Shown here: positions 8,191-16,126 of the stretch, in pieces
Numbering within the stretch: position 1 is the first letter of the stretch
Layout: each line of letters begins with the position of its first letter
Assembly: GCF_002975435.1 (NCBI RefSeq)
Contig: NZ_PCPT01000001.1
Location: forward strand, 744,001 to 808,000
Source of the DNA: Arthrobacter sp. MYb227
GTDB lineage: Bacteria > Actinomycetota > Actinomycetes > Actinomycetales > Micrococcaceae
Direction: 5' to 3'
Length of the DNA: 64,000 bases
Made by a program: the position numbers and the translations under genes
Notes under the pieces: generated by a model
Databases searched by the model: none
The model's input: only the letters and a program-made list of their open reading frames with translations
Told to the model about the DNA's origin: nothing

Positions 8191-9687
8191 GTGACCGATT
8201 CCAGCCTTCCCCCGCCAGCCGGGTTTTCCGCCCTGACCTACGGTTACAAAACCGCCACCACGTTGGAATTCCCAGCTGATTTCAGATTTGGGTCGGCTAC
8301 CGCCGCTTTCCAAATCGAGGGCGCAAGCACCGAGGACGGCCGCGAAGATTCCATCTGGGATACCTTTTGCAAAGTTCCCGGAGCGATCTCCGGCGGCCAT
8401 GATGGCTCAATAGCAGCAGATCACTATCACCGGATGCCGCAGGATGTTGCATTAATGAAGCGGCTGGGCCTTGATACTTACAGGTTCTCTACCTCATGGG
8501 CACGGATCAAGCCCGGAGATCGCGAGCTGAACCCGTTGGGCATTGACTTCTATTCCCGGCTTGTTGATGAGTTACTCGAGCAAGAAATAACACCCTGGCT
8601 CACGCTCTACCACTGGGATTTACCCCAAAGCGTCCAAGAGTCAGGAGGTTGGGCCAACCGTGAAACCGCCTACCGCTTTGCCGACTACGCCGTTGAAGTT
8701 TTCCAAGCCCTCGGGGACCGAGTCAAGCATTGGACCACCCTTAATGAGCCGTGGTGTTCCTCATTCCTTTCATATGCGGCCGGCGAACATGCTCCTGGCC
8801 TCACCGATCCGTCCCAAGCAGTTGCCGCCGCACACCATTTACTCCTCGGCCATGGACTAGCCACACAACGCATGCGCGAACTCAGCAGTCGTGAGCATTC
8901 TTTGGGCATCACTTTGAACTTCACCGTTGCAGATCCGGCCGACCCCACAGACGCTCAGGACGTTGATGCTGCCCGGGCAATCGATGGAGCGTTCAACAGA
9001 GTCTTCCTTGACCCGATATTCCGTGGCAGCTACCCCAAGGATGTCCTTGCCGATATGAACGCTGCGGGACTATCGGCTTGGATTAGGTCTGGTGACCTTG
9101 AAACCATTAGCGCACCCATCGATGTCCTGGGAGTGAATTACTACAACGGGATGCTGGTCGCCGCACCCATCCAACCATTGCTACCCGAGAAGGATCTCTT
9201 CCTAACCGGTCCCGGCGGGCTTCCGCGGCGCAGCCCCTATGTGGGCTCCGAGCGTGTGCGCACCATTGCAAGGGACTTGCCAGTAACGGCAATGGGATGG
9301 GAAGTACAGCCCGAGGGGCTTGAAAGGCTCTTGCTGCGACTTCAGGACGAGTACGTGGGACCCGCCGGCATTCATATGATCATCACCGAGAACGGGGCGG
9401 CCTACGATGATGTGCCCGACGAATCTGGGTTTGTTGATGATTCGACCACTCGTGGTGCCTACCTTGAAGCACATTTACGTGCCACTCACCGGGCGATGAA
9501 ACAAGGTGCCGATGTTCGCGGCTATCTCGTGTGGTCCCTCTTGGATAATTTCGAGTGGGCCTGGGGGTATGAGAAACGATTTGGTGTGGTTCGCGTTGAC
9601 TACGAATCATTGGCTCGCATCCCCAAGGCCTCGGCCCTTTGGTATTCCCGGATTGCAGGTTCCCACCGGTTACTTCCCCCTGCGTAA
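8191..9687 (+). CDS. glycoside hydrolase family 1 beta-glucosidase
   Basis: The full-length, 498-residue GH1 enzyme starts with GTG, preceded by GAGGAA at eight bases. The N-terminal family signature FRFGSATAAFQIEG is intact, the acid/base Glu lies in TLNEPW at residue 186 and the nucleophile Glu in ITENGA at residue 400, so the retaining double-displacement chemistry should work. There is no signal peptide, so it acts in the cytoplasm on imported beta-glucosides such as cellobiose or aryl glucosides. There is no sugar transporter or LacI regulator beside it, which is unusual because GH1 genes commonly sit in such operons; the uptake system must be elsewhere. Confidence 0.93.
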   Translation: MTDSSLPPPAGFSALTYGYKTATTLEFPADFRFGSATAAFQIEGASTEDGREDSIWDTFCKVPGAISGGHDGSIAADHYHRMPQDVALMKRLGLDTYRFSTSWARIKPGDRELNPLGIDFYSRLVDELLEQEITPWLTLYHWDLPQSVQESGGWANRETAYRFADYAVEVFQALGDRVKHWTTLNEPWCSSFLSYAAGEHAPGLTDPSQAVAAAHHLLLGHGLATQRMRELSSREHSLGITLNFTVADPADPTDAQDVDAARAIDGAFNRVFLDPIFRGSYPKDVLADMNAAGLSAWIRSGDLETISAPIDVLGVNYYNGMLVAAPIQPLLPEKDLFLTGPGGLPRRSPYVGSERVRTIARDLPVTAMGWEVQPEGLERLLLRLQDEYVGPAGIHMIITENGAAYDDVPDESGFVDDSTTRGAYLEAHLRATHRAMKQGADVRGYLVWSLLDNFEWAWGYEKRFGVVRVDYESLARIPKASALWYSRIAGSHRLLPPA

Positions 9688-9766
9688 TCTCACCGAATGT
9701 CTCACGTGATGGGACACTAAATGTCAGCATTCAAGATTGTAGTTATGGCTCACATAAACTGTTGCG

Positions 9767-10387
9767 GTGACTCTTTCCCTCTGGCTTTCGCTGCTTGGCG
9801 CTTCCACACTCATTAGCTTCACCCCGGGTGCCGGCGCCATTAATACAATGACCAATTCGCTGAACTCTGGCTTCAGGCGTTCCATGTGGGGAATTCTAGG
9901 CCAACAGGCTGCGCTGTTGGTTCATGTTGTCATTGTTGCAGCAGGCGTTGGACTACTCGTGTCACGTTCCCCCATCATCTTTACCGGAATCCGCTATGCC
10001 GGTGCCGCATACCTTGTCTATCTTGGCGTTCGGTTGATCCTTGCCAAGCCACAAAGTGCCGAAGAAATTTCCATGGGTGGGCAAGAGCCAGCACTAAAAA
10101 TGTTTACTCGCGGGCTCTGGGTCAATTTGCTCAATCCCAAGGCAGTTGTCTTTTTCTTGGCATTTACACCTCAATTCATCAGGTTAGATCAACCAGCACT
10201 CCCCCAATACCTGGTCTTTATTGGAACAATCGTTGTTGTCGATATTTTGGTCATGTGGTTCTTTTTTGCGGCAACGGCCAAGAGTTTCAGCCGTTTTACG
10301 GCTACAGAACGCGGTCAACGAATCCTCAACCTTTCCTTTGGCACCCTCTTCATTTTTGTTGCAGCGCTACTGGTATTTATTCACTAA
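9767..10387 (+). CDS. LysE/RhtB-family amino acid exporter
   Basis: The 206-residue membrane protein has about six hydrophobic segments. Family landmarks are the N-terminal SFTPGAGAINTMTNSL region, the GAAYLVYLGVRLI helix, and the central LWVNLLNPKAVVFFLAF motif. It would export an amino acid or similar small metabolite; the substrate is not visible. The GTG start has no Shine-Dalgarno, but TAAACT at 9755-9760 lies exactly six bases before it, so the message is probably leaderless. It stands alone between the beta-glucosidase and the phosphatase gene. Confidence 0.87.
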   Translation: MTLSLWLSLLGASTLISFTPGAGAINTMTNSLNSGFRRSMWGILGQQAALLVHVVIVAAGVGLLVSRSPIIFTGIRYAGAAYLVYLGVRLILAKPQSAEEISMGGQEPALKMFTRGLWVNLLNPKAVVFFLAFTPQFIRLDQPALPQYLVFIGTIVVVDILVMWFFFAATAKSFSRFTATERGQRILNLSFGTLFIFVAALLVFIH

Positions 10388-10479
10388 CTACCAACTACTT
10401 CAGGGCACAATCCGATAACCTTCGGCTTCCGGCGCGTTTGAGCCTGTCACTAGGGGCTCAAGCGTCCTAGACTGAATTC

Positions 10480-10989
10480 ATGTTTCGGATAATGACAGTG
10501 TGCACAGGCAACATTTGCCGCTCTCCCATGGCCGAGTACATGCTTCGCACTGCACTGCGCGATGCAGGAATCAGCGACGTCATGGTCTCGTCTTCAGGCA
10601 CCAGCAATGGGGAAGTCGATAAGCCCATTGACCCGCGCGCCGCCGCGATCCTCCAATCCCACGGAATCAACGCCGAAGAACATGTTGCTCAGCTCCTCAC
10701 ACCCGAGGAACTCACCGGCATGAATCTGGTCTTGGCCATGGACGAGGACCACCACCACGCATTAGAAAAAATGCTCCAATCTATTGCTCCGGAGCAACGC
10801 CCCGAACTACGCATGATGCGTTCCTTCGACGCGTCCTTGGCCAAATCAACGCATGAAGAACAAGGAATCTACGACCCGTGGTTTGGTGACTCGGCAGATT
10901 TCCGGCTCTGTTGGCAAATGATCAGCTCAGCAATACCGGGCGTACTTGACTACGTGCGCGCCCACACCATGCCCTCACGTGGCAACTAA
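10480..10989 (+). CDS. low-molecular-weight protein-tyrosine phosphatase
   Basis: The 169-residue product has the LMW-PTP P-loop near its N-terminus (VCTGNICRSPMAEY, the C-X5-R-S active site) and the general-acid region YDPWFG near residue 130. It would dephosphorylate tyrosine on cytoplasmic proteins; in bacteria partners are often tyrosine kinases of polysaccharide export, none of which is seen here. TAGACT at 10468-10473 lies six bases before the ATG, with a TGTCAC 17 bases further up, so a leaderless transcript is likely. The 3' end overlaps the next gene by 11 bases, which implies translational coupling with a folate-pathway fusion protein. Confidence 0.92.
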   Translation: MFRIMTVCTGNICRSPMAEYMLRTALRDAGISDVMVSSSGTSNGEVDKPIDPRAAAILQSHGINAEEHVAQLLTPEELTGMNLVLAMDEDHHHALEKMLQSIAPEQRPELRMMRSFDASLAKSTHEEQGIYDPWFGDSADFRLCWQMISSAIPGVLDYVRAHTMPSRGN

Positions 10990-13018
10990 CCCCGCATTCA
11001 TCCTCGGCATTGACGGTCGCTCCGGCGCTGGAAAAAGCACGCTTGCCGTGGAACTCGCTACCGAACTACGCCGTCACCGAGACGTAGCCATCTTCCACCT
11101 CGAAGACATCTATCCCGGATGGGACGGCCTTGCAGCAGGCTCCGCCGCCTACGTTTCCGATGTTTTGGCTCCACTACGCCGCGGCGAGCACGCAACATGG
11201 GACACTTGGGATTGGGTCAAGAGCATTCCCGGGACCGAAGCCACCCTGCCACCAGCACCCGTGATCATCATCGAAGGTGTCGGTGCTGGCTGCGCAGCAG
11301 CGCGCGACATGCTCGATGCCCTGATCTGGGTTGAGGTTCCAGATGACACTCGAAAATCCCGTGCCTTAGACCGCGACGGCGAGGTTTTTGCCGCACACTG
11401 GGATCGCTGGGCGGCCCAAGAAGATGCCTATCTATCCATGGACCAGGTACCCCAACAGGCAGATATTGTAGTGAACAACCGTGCAGATGGGAGCGCAGCA
11501 CCCCACGCCCTGCGAGCGCTAAGTGCGCTACCTAATGCCTACAGATTTTTGGCACTCGAACGTGCTGTGGCCTCGGCACAGCTACCGGTGCACCAGCAAA
11601 TTCAGGGTTCTCCGGATACGGCAGCATTGTTTGAAGCGCTCTACAAGGATTCCCACTACGCGGTGTTACTCGAATCAAGCAACCTTGCCTTTAGCGACCC
11701 GCGGCAACGAAACCGTTTCAGTATTATGGGTGCCGCAAATACCGAGTCGAGCGCCATCTTTGAACATACTGGTGGGCAGGGAATCCTGCGCGAAGGTACG
11801 GCCACCGCCAGAATACCCGGTGGATTTTTTGAGTTCTTGGCTCAGCAATGGGACACCGGCGCCTTCCTACCCGATACTTTAGAACTACCGTTTGTTCCGG
11901 GGTGGCTTGGCTATCTCGGGTATGAGCTGAAACGAGAAACCGGGGGAAGAAATATCGTCCCGACGGCATCCGCCGGTGGCAGCATTGCCGATGCCGCGCT
12001 AATCCGTCCCGCCCAGGTCATCATCCTTGATCATCAGGTGGGGATGGTGCATCTTTTGTGTGCAGCTGATGGTGATCCGAAGGCTTTCAGCAGCCAGGTT
12101 CAACAGGTGTTGGCTCAGTTGCCAGCCGCTGTTGAACTACCTCGGCCGTTGCTTCCGGCTCCAATCTTTGAATCGCATGATGACCAGCATGGGTATCTGG
12201 CTAAGGTACGCGCCGCACAGGAACAGATCCGGCAGGGCTATAGCTATGAAGTTTGTCTAACCACGTCCCTGCGGGCCCAGAATATTAGCTGCGAGCCGTG
12301 GCAGAACTATGTGAGGTTGCGAGCCGCAAATCCCGCTCCATTCGCTCATTATCTACGCTTTGGAAACATGGCGGCAGCCAGTACTTCCCCCGAACGTTTC
12401 ATGTCTATTGCGGCCAATGGATGGATGCGTGCCGAACCCATTAAGGGAACCCGGCCACGGGGCAAGAGCGCCGCAGAAGATGCTGCACTGATCCAAGAAC
12501 TTGAGTCTTCAGCCAAGGATCGTGCGGAGAACATCATGATCGTGGATCTTTTGCGCAATGATTTATCGCGCTTTGCCGATCCTGCGACACTTTCGGTTCC
12601 CCGCTTATGTGCCATTGAATCCTATGCGACAGTGCATCAGATGGTTTCAACGATTGATGCCCGGTTGCTTCCCGGTGCTTCGCGTGCCGAGGCCATTGCT
12701 GCCGCGTTCCCCGCCGGTTCGATGACCGGGGCACCAAAGATTTCAACAATGCGGATTCTTGACGAGCTTGAAGATGGGCGAACTCGTGGCCTGTATTCCG
12801 GTGCAGTTGGATATTTCTCTGCCACCGGTGCCACGGATCTATCGGTGGTGATTCGTACCTTGGTGATGTCTCATGCCAAGGAAACCGACACCTGGGATCT
12901 GAGTCTTGGGGTCGGTGGGGCAATTACCGCGGATTCTTCCCCCCAGGAAGAATGGGATGAGGTACGTACCAAGGCATTCGGTGTGCTCTCTGCCTTGGGT
13001 TCGGTTTTCCCTGCCTGA
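10979..13018 (+). CDS. pabB: fusion: P-loop uridine-kinase-like domain + aminodeoxychorismate synthase component I (PabB)
   Basis: I place the start at GTG 10979 (679 residues); a TTG at 10946 would add 11 residues of unlikely sequence. Residues about 1-195 are a nucleoside-kinase-like P-loop domain: GIDGRSGAGKST at residue 10, FHLEDIYPGWDGL (a D-x-Y/F-x-W substrate motif of uridine kinase type), and IIIEGVGAG. Residues about 210-675 are a chorismate-utilising domain with PIKGTRPRG, IVDLLRNDLSRF and GSMTGAPK. The Lys in PIKGT is characteristic of PabB and differs from the Ala of anthranilate synthase TrpE, so the reaction is chorismate amination for folate synthesis. No glutaminase subunit (PabA) is in the window. 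A PabC-like gene lies 1.6 kb downstream. Confidence 0.87.
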   Translation: MATNPAFILGIDGRSGAGKSTLAVELATELRRHRDVAIFHLEDIYPGWDGLAAGSAAYVSDVLAPLRRGEHATWDTWDWVKSIPGTEATLPPAPVIIIEGVGAGCAAARDMLDALIWVEVPDDTRKSRALDRDGEVFAAHWDRWAAQEDAYLSMDQVPQQADIVVNNRADGSAAPHALRALSALPNAYRFLALERAVASAQLPVHQQIQGSPDTAALFEALYKDSHYAVLLESSNLAFSDPRQRNRFSIMGAANTESSAIFEHTGGQGILREGTATARIPGGFFEFLAQQWDTGAFLPDTLELPFVPGWLGYLGYELKRETGGRNIVPTASAGGSIADAALIRPAQVIILDHQVGMVHLLCAADGDPKAFSSQVQQVLAQLPAAVELPRPLLPAPIFESHDDQHGYLAKVRAAQEQIRQGYSYEVCLTTSLRAQNISCEPWQNYVRLRAANPAPFAHYLRFGNMAAASTSPERFMSIAANGWMRAEPIKGTRPRGKSAAEDAALIQELESSAKDRAENIMIVDLLRNDLSRFADPATLSVPRLCAIESYATVHQMVSTIDARLLPGASRAEAIAAAFPAGSMTGAPKISTMRILDELEDGRTRGLYSGAVGYFSATGATDLSVVIRTLVMSHAKETDTWDLSLGVGGAITADSSPQEEWDEVRTKAFGVLSALGSVFPA

Positions 13019-13027
13019 TCAGGGAGT

Positions 13028-14518
13028 CTATTGCAGTGTTGCGGAGAGCCGTGCAGCGTTATCGATCCAACGGCTCAAGGGCTTGCGTTTATCCCACTCG
13101 GTGAGCGTGAGTTCCTTGGAGACAGCCCGGTATCCGTCGTGAACTTTTCCAAGCTCATTGACTATGTCCGAGCCCAAGAACATCATGGTGATTTCAAGAT
13201 TTAGCGAAAAAGAGCGCATATCCATATTTGAGGATCCCATGACCGCTACCTCATCATCAACGGTGAAGCATTTTGAATGCAGCACCATGGGTGCCGGGTA
13301 CTGGTAGATTCTTACCCCTGATTTCAGTAGCACCTCATAGTAGGAGCGTTGTGCGTGGTGCACCAGCGGTTGGTCTCCTTTTTCGCAGACGAATAATTCA
13401 ACTTCTACCCCGCGTTGGGCAGCAGTGGTGATGGCATAGAGCAGCGAATCGTCTGGAACAAAGTAGGGGCTGGTGATTGAAAGCCGTTCGGTTGCCGAAT
13501 AGATCAGGGTGTTGAACAGCCGCAGATTATTTTCTGCCTCAAAGCCCGGTCCACTGGGAACCAGCTGTCCAATGTCTTCGCCGGCGTTGGGCGTCTGGCT
13601 CATGGCAAGTTCCACCTCGGCCAAATCGTGGAGCAGGTCTTCATCGCTTTCTTGGGACCAATCTGTGGCAAAGACAACGTCAAGGCTTGTGACCAAGGGG
13701 CCACGGACCTTAATCATCAGTTCAACCCATTGCCTTCCGATCTTGTGCGCCGAGGCCCTTTTATAACCGGGTTCAATCATGTTCTGGCTTCCGGTGAACG
13801 CGACCTGCCCATCGATCACCAAGATTTTTCGATGGTTGCGTAGATCTGGGCGGCGCCATTGACGCCTAAAGGGAGCCACCGGGAGCATGGGACGCCAGTG
13901 GATCCCGGCATCGGTGAGCCTGCGGGTCAGTTGGAAATATCCCTTGACGCGCATGCTCCCCAAATGATCGAAGAGTACCCTGACCTTGACGCCGCGGGCC
14001 ACGGCACGTTCTAGGGCCTCCATGATGGGACTTACATAGAGTGGGTCATCACCCATGATGTAAAACTGCATGTGAATATAACGTTGCGCACGATCAATTT
14101 CTAGGCGCATCTGATCAAAGGATTCGGCGTACCCGGTAATGAATTCAACGGCGTTGCCTTCTTGCAGCGGCAAGGCTCCAAGTGACTTATTCAGCGCTAC
14201 TGCCGAGAGCACCCATTCTGGGGCATCGGGAACCACATCATCACCCACTAGATGTTGGGTTGCCTCAAGGATTGAATCGTTGACACGTTTTTGGCGTTCG
14301 GTACGCCGCCTGGAAAGTTTGATATTCGCAAAAAGCCAATACAAGATCAGGCCCACAAACGGGATGAAAAATATCGCCAAGAGCCAGGCCATGGCGGTTG
14401 TGGGTCTGCGGTTGCCCGGAACAATACCAATCATGGTGATGCGCACCATCACCTCGAGTGTTACCGCGACCGACCAGAGGACAGCACCAATGCTCAGGGC
14501 GCTGCCTGCGAACTCCAT
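13028..14518 (-). CDS. cls: cardiolipin synthase (phospholipase D family)
   Basis: The frame extends to 14548, but ATG 14518 has AAGGAGAACGTA directly before it, giving 496 residues. Two N-terminal membrane helices (residues ~4-26 and ~40-60) precede two PLD domains with HKD motifs: NHRKILVIDGQVAFTGSQN near residue 228 and HSKCFTVDDEVAVMGSSN near residue 410. The enzyme would make cardiolipin from phosphatidylglycerol at the membrane. It is convergent with the PabB fusion, with only nine bases between the stop codons, and sits between the two p-aminobenzoate genes on the opposite strand. Confidence 0.92.
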   Translation of the reverse strand: MEFAGSALSIGAVLWSVAVTLEVMVRITMIGIVPGNRRPTTAMAWLLAIFFIPFVGLILYWLFANIKLSRRRTERQKRVNDSILEATQHLVGDDVVPDAPEWVLSAVALNKSLGALPLQEGNAVEFITGYAESFDQMRLEIDRAQRYIHMQFYIMGDDPLYVSPIMEALERAVARGVKVRVLFDHLGSMRVKGYFQLTRRLTDAGIHWRPMLPVAPFRRQWRRPDLRNHRKILVIDGQVAFTGSQNMIEPGYKRASAHKIGRQWVELMIKVRGPLVTSLDVVFATDWSQESDEDLLHDLAEVELAMSQTPNAGEDIGQLVPSGPGFEAENNLRLFNTLIYSATERLSITSPYFVPDDSLLYAITTAAQRGVEVELFVCEKGDQPLVHHAQRSYYEVLLKSGVRIYQYPAPMVLHSKCFTVDDEVAVMGSSNMDMRSFSLNLEITMMFLGSDIVNELGKVHDGYRAVSKELTLTEWDKRKPLSRWIDNAARLSATLQ

Positions 14519-14650
14519 TACGTTCTCCTTGCCAAAGCGCGCTTTCACTTGAAGCTCAGCTTACCCGTAGGCCGGTTGTCAGCACCTTTATTGCTACATA
14601 CTCGGTTCGCTTCACGGTGTCGGCTGGCAGCCACGGGTAATCTGGTATTT

Positions 14651-15526
14651 ATGACTGCTCTTGTGTTCCTTGATTCCGAGTTTCCCGCCGGCCGAGTTGC
14701 CGATGCAACAATCCCACAGCTCTCGGTCTTGGACCAGGGAGTCACCCGTGGAGACGGTGTGTTTGAATCCGCTCTCTATACCGGATCGGTAGTCCGCAAG
14801 ATCGATGCACACCTAGCCCGTTTGCGTGTCTCCGCGGCCACCTGTGATCTGGTGATCCCCGAGGAAGCTGTTTGGCGTGCGGCAATCAACACGGCTATTG
14901 AAGCCTTCGACGCGGTAATTCCCTGCGATGAGGCAGTAGTCAAACTGATTGCTACCCGTGGCAATGAGGGAAATAATTCTGGTACCTGCTGGGTCACCGT
15001 TTCTCAGGCCCCGGCGCTGGGACGGGCCCAGCGCGAAAGTGGCATCGATGTCATTTTGTTGGATCGTGGCTACGATTCGACGGTTGCCGAACGGTCTCCT
15101 TGGTTGCTCATGGGTGCCAAAACTCTTTCCTATGCGGTTAATATGGCTGCACTGCGTCATGCAAAGAAGAACGGTGCCGATGACGTCATCTTTATTTCCA
15201 GTGATGACATTGTCCTTGAGGGTCCCACCTCTACCGTATTGCTCGCGCACCGTGATGGTACAGCCAAGCGATTGATCACCCCCACCTTGGAAACCGGGAT
15301 CCTTCCCGGCACCACTCAGGGTGCCATCTTTGAAGCTGCTCAGGCTGCGGGCTGGGAGTTAGGCTACGGCCCGCTGACCCCGGCGCACCTCATGGACGCC
15401 GAGGGCGTTTGGCTTGTCTCTAGTGTCAGACTACTGACCCCGGTGAACTCGATCGATCGGACCACCATCAATCGGGATGCACAGCTTCATGCCGAACTCA
15501 CCGCAATGGTTAATGCGATTGGCTAG
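14651..15526 (+). CDS. pabC: class IV PLP aminotransferase, probable aminodeoxychorismate lyase (PabC)
   Basis: ATG 14651 is chosen over upstream in-frame starts that run into the cardiolipin synthase gene; TAATCT at 14638-14643, seven bases before the ATG, suggests a leaderless message. The 291-residue product has fold IV landmarks: TIPQLSVLDQGVTRGDGVFE at the N-terminus, the PLP lysine in MGAKTLSYAVNM, and LEGPTSTVLL downstream. In the vicinity of pabB the likely reaction is conversion of aminodeoxychorismate to p-aminobenzoate and pyruvate. Branched-chain or D-amino acid aminotransferases share the fold and cannot be fully excluded from sequence alone. Confidence 0.85.
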   Translation: MTALVFLDSEFPAGRVADATIPQLSVLDQGVTRGDGVFESALYTGSVVRKIDAHLARLRVSAATCDLVIPEEAVWRAAINTAIEAFDAVIPCDEAVVKLIATRGNEGNNSGTCWVTVSQAPALGRAQRESGIDVILLDRGYDSTVAERSPWLLMGAKTLSYAVNMAALRHAKKNGADDVIFISSDDIVLEGPTSTVLLAHRDGTAKRLITPTLETGILPGTTQGAIFEAAQAAGWELGYGPLTPAHLMDAEGVWLVSSVRLLTPVNSIDRTTINRDAQLHAELTAMVNAIG

Positions 15527-15535
15527 CGCCACCTC

Positions 15536-16027
15536 ATGAGCTCACAAATCTCGGCGGCAGGAACCAACGCGAGGAGTTTCGCGGTGGTTCCTGCCGCCTA
15601 TGTTCTTTTGCTGCACGAAGATCAAGTGCTTCTACAACTCCGACAGAACACCGGATTCATGGATGGGTATTGGGCTTGTGCGGCAGCAGGTCACGTTGAA
15701 CCCGGAGAGTCAGTATTTGGTGCGGCAATACGCGAAGCCAGGGAAGAACTAGGCATCGGTATTGCTTTGGACGCGCTTATCCCGTTAACGACCTTGCACC
15801 GGAGCAACGGTGGGGATCGGCTCATCGATCAACGGGTCGATTTCTTCTTCACCTGTGCCAGGTGGACCGGCACCGCACACATCCAAGAACCCGAAAAGTG
15901 CGCGGATCTGCGCTGGTTTACCCTTGATGCGTTGCCTGATCTGGTCCCGGATCATGAACGACTAGTTCTTGAAGGATACCGAGATGGCAGGCTCGTTCCC
16001 ATCGGTGCTTCTGGATTCACCGACTAA
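15536..16027 (+). CDS. NUDIX hydrolase
   Basis: The 163-residue protein has a complete Nudix box, GHVEPGESVFGAAIREAREE followed by LGI, so the metal-dependent hydrolysis of a nucleoside diphosphate linked to another group is expected. The region after it (HRSNGGDRLIDQRVDFFF) resembles ADP-ribose or nucleotide-type Nudix enzymes, but substrate cannot be decided. It begins nine bases after the stop of the PabC-like gene and is probably co-transcribed. In folate synthesis a Nudix enzyme removes pyrophosphate from dihydroneopterin triphosphate, a role worth considering here because of its neighbour, though this is only inference. Confidence 0.88.
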   Translation: MSSQISAAGTNARSFAVVPAAYVLLLHEDQVLLQLRQNTGFMDGYWACAAAGHVEPGESVFGAAIREAREELGIGIALDALIPLTTLHRSNGGDRLIDQRVDFFFTCARWTGTAHIQEPEKCADLRWFTLDALPDLVPDHERLVLEGYRDGRLVPIGASGFTD

Positions 16028-16040
16028 GGATTCATCGAAC

Positions 16041-16088
16041 GGTGGGGCCCGAAACAATAGCAACCATGCCATTGTTTCGGGCCCCACC
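16041..16088. terminator. bidirectional hairpin terminator, 18-bp perfect stem
   Basis: GGTGGGGCCCGAAACAAT pairs perfectly with its complement across a 12-base loop, between the convergent NUDIX and thiamine-precursor transporter genes. Confidence 0.88.
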
Positions 16089-16126
16089 GTCATGATGAAA
16101 TTCGCTAAATCAGGTACTCCAGAGGT

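Noticed and set aside
2386-9719. Short word TGGGACACTA at 2386-2395 and again at 9710-9719
   Set aside because: Ten identical bases in 64 kb are within chance and no transposase or direct repeat flanks them.
14291-14650. In-frame extension of the PabC-like gene upstream of ATG 14651
   Set aside because: It runs antisense through the cardiolipin synthase gene and has no family similarity; the fold IV sequence starts after 14651.
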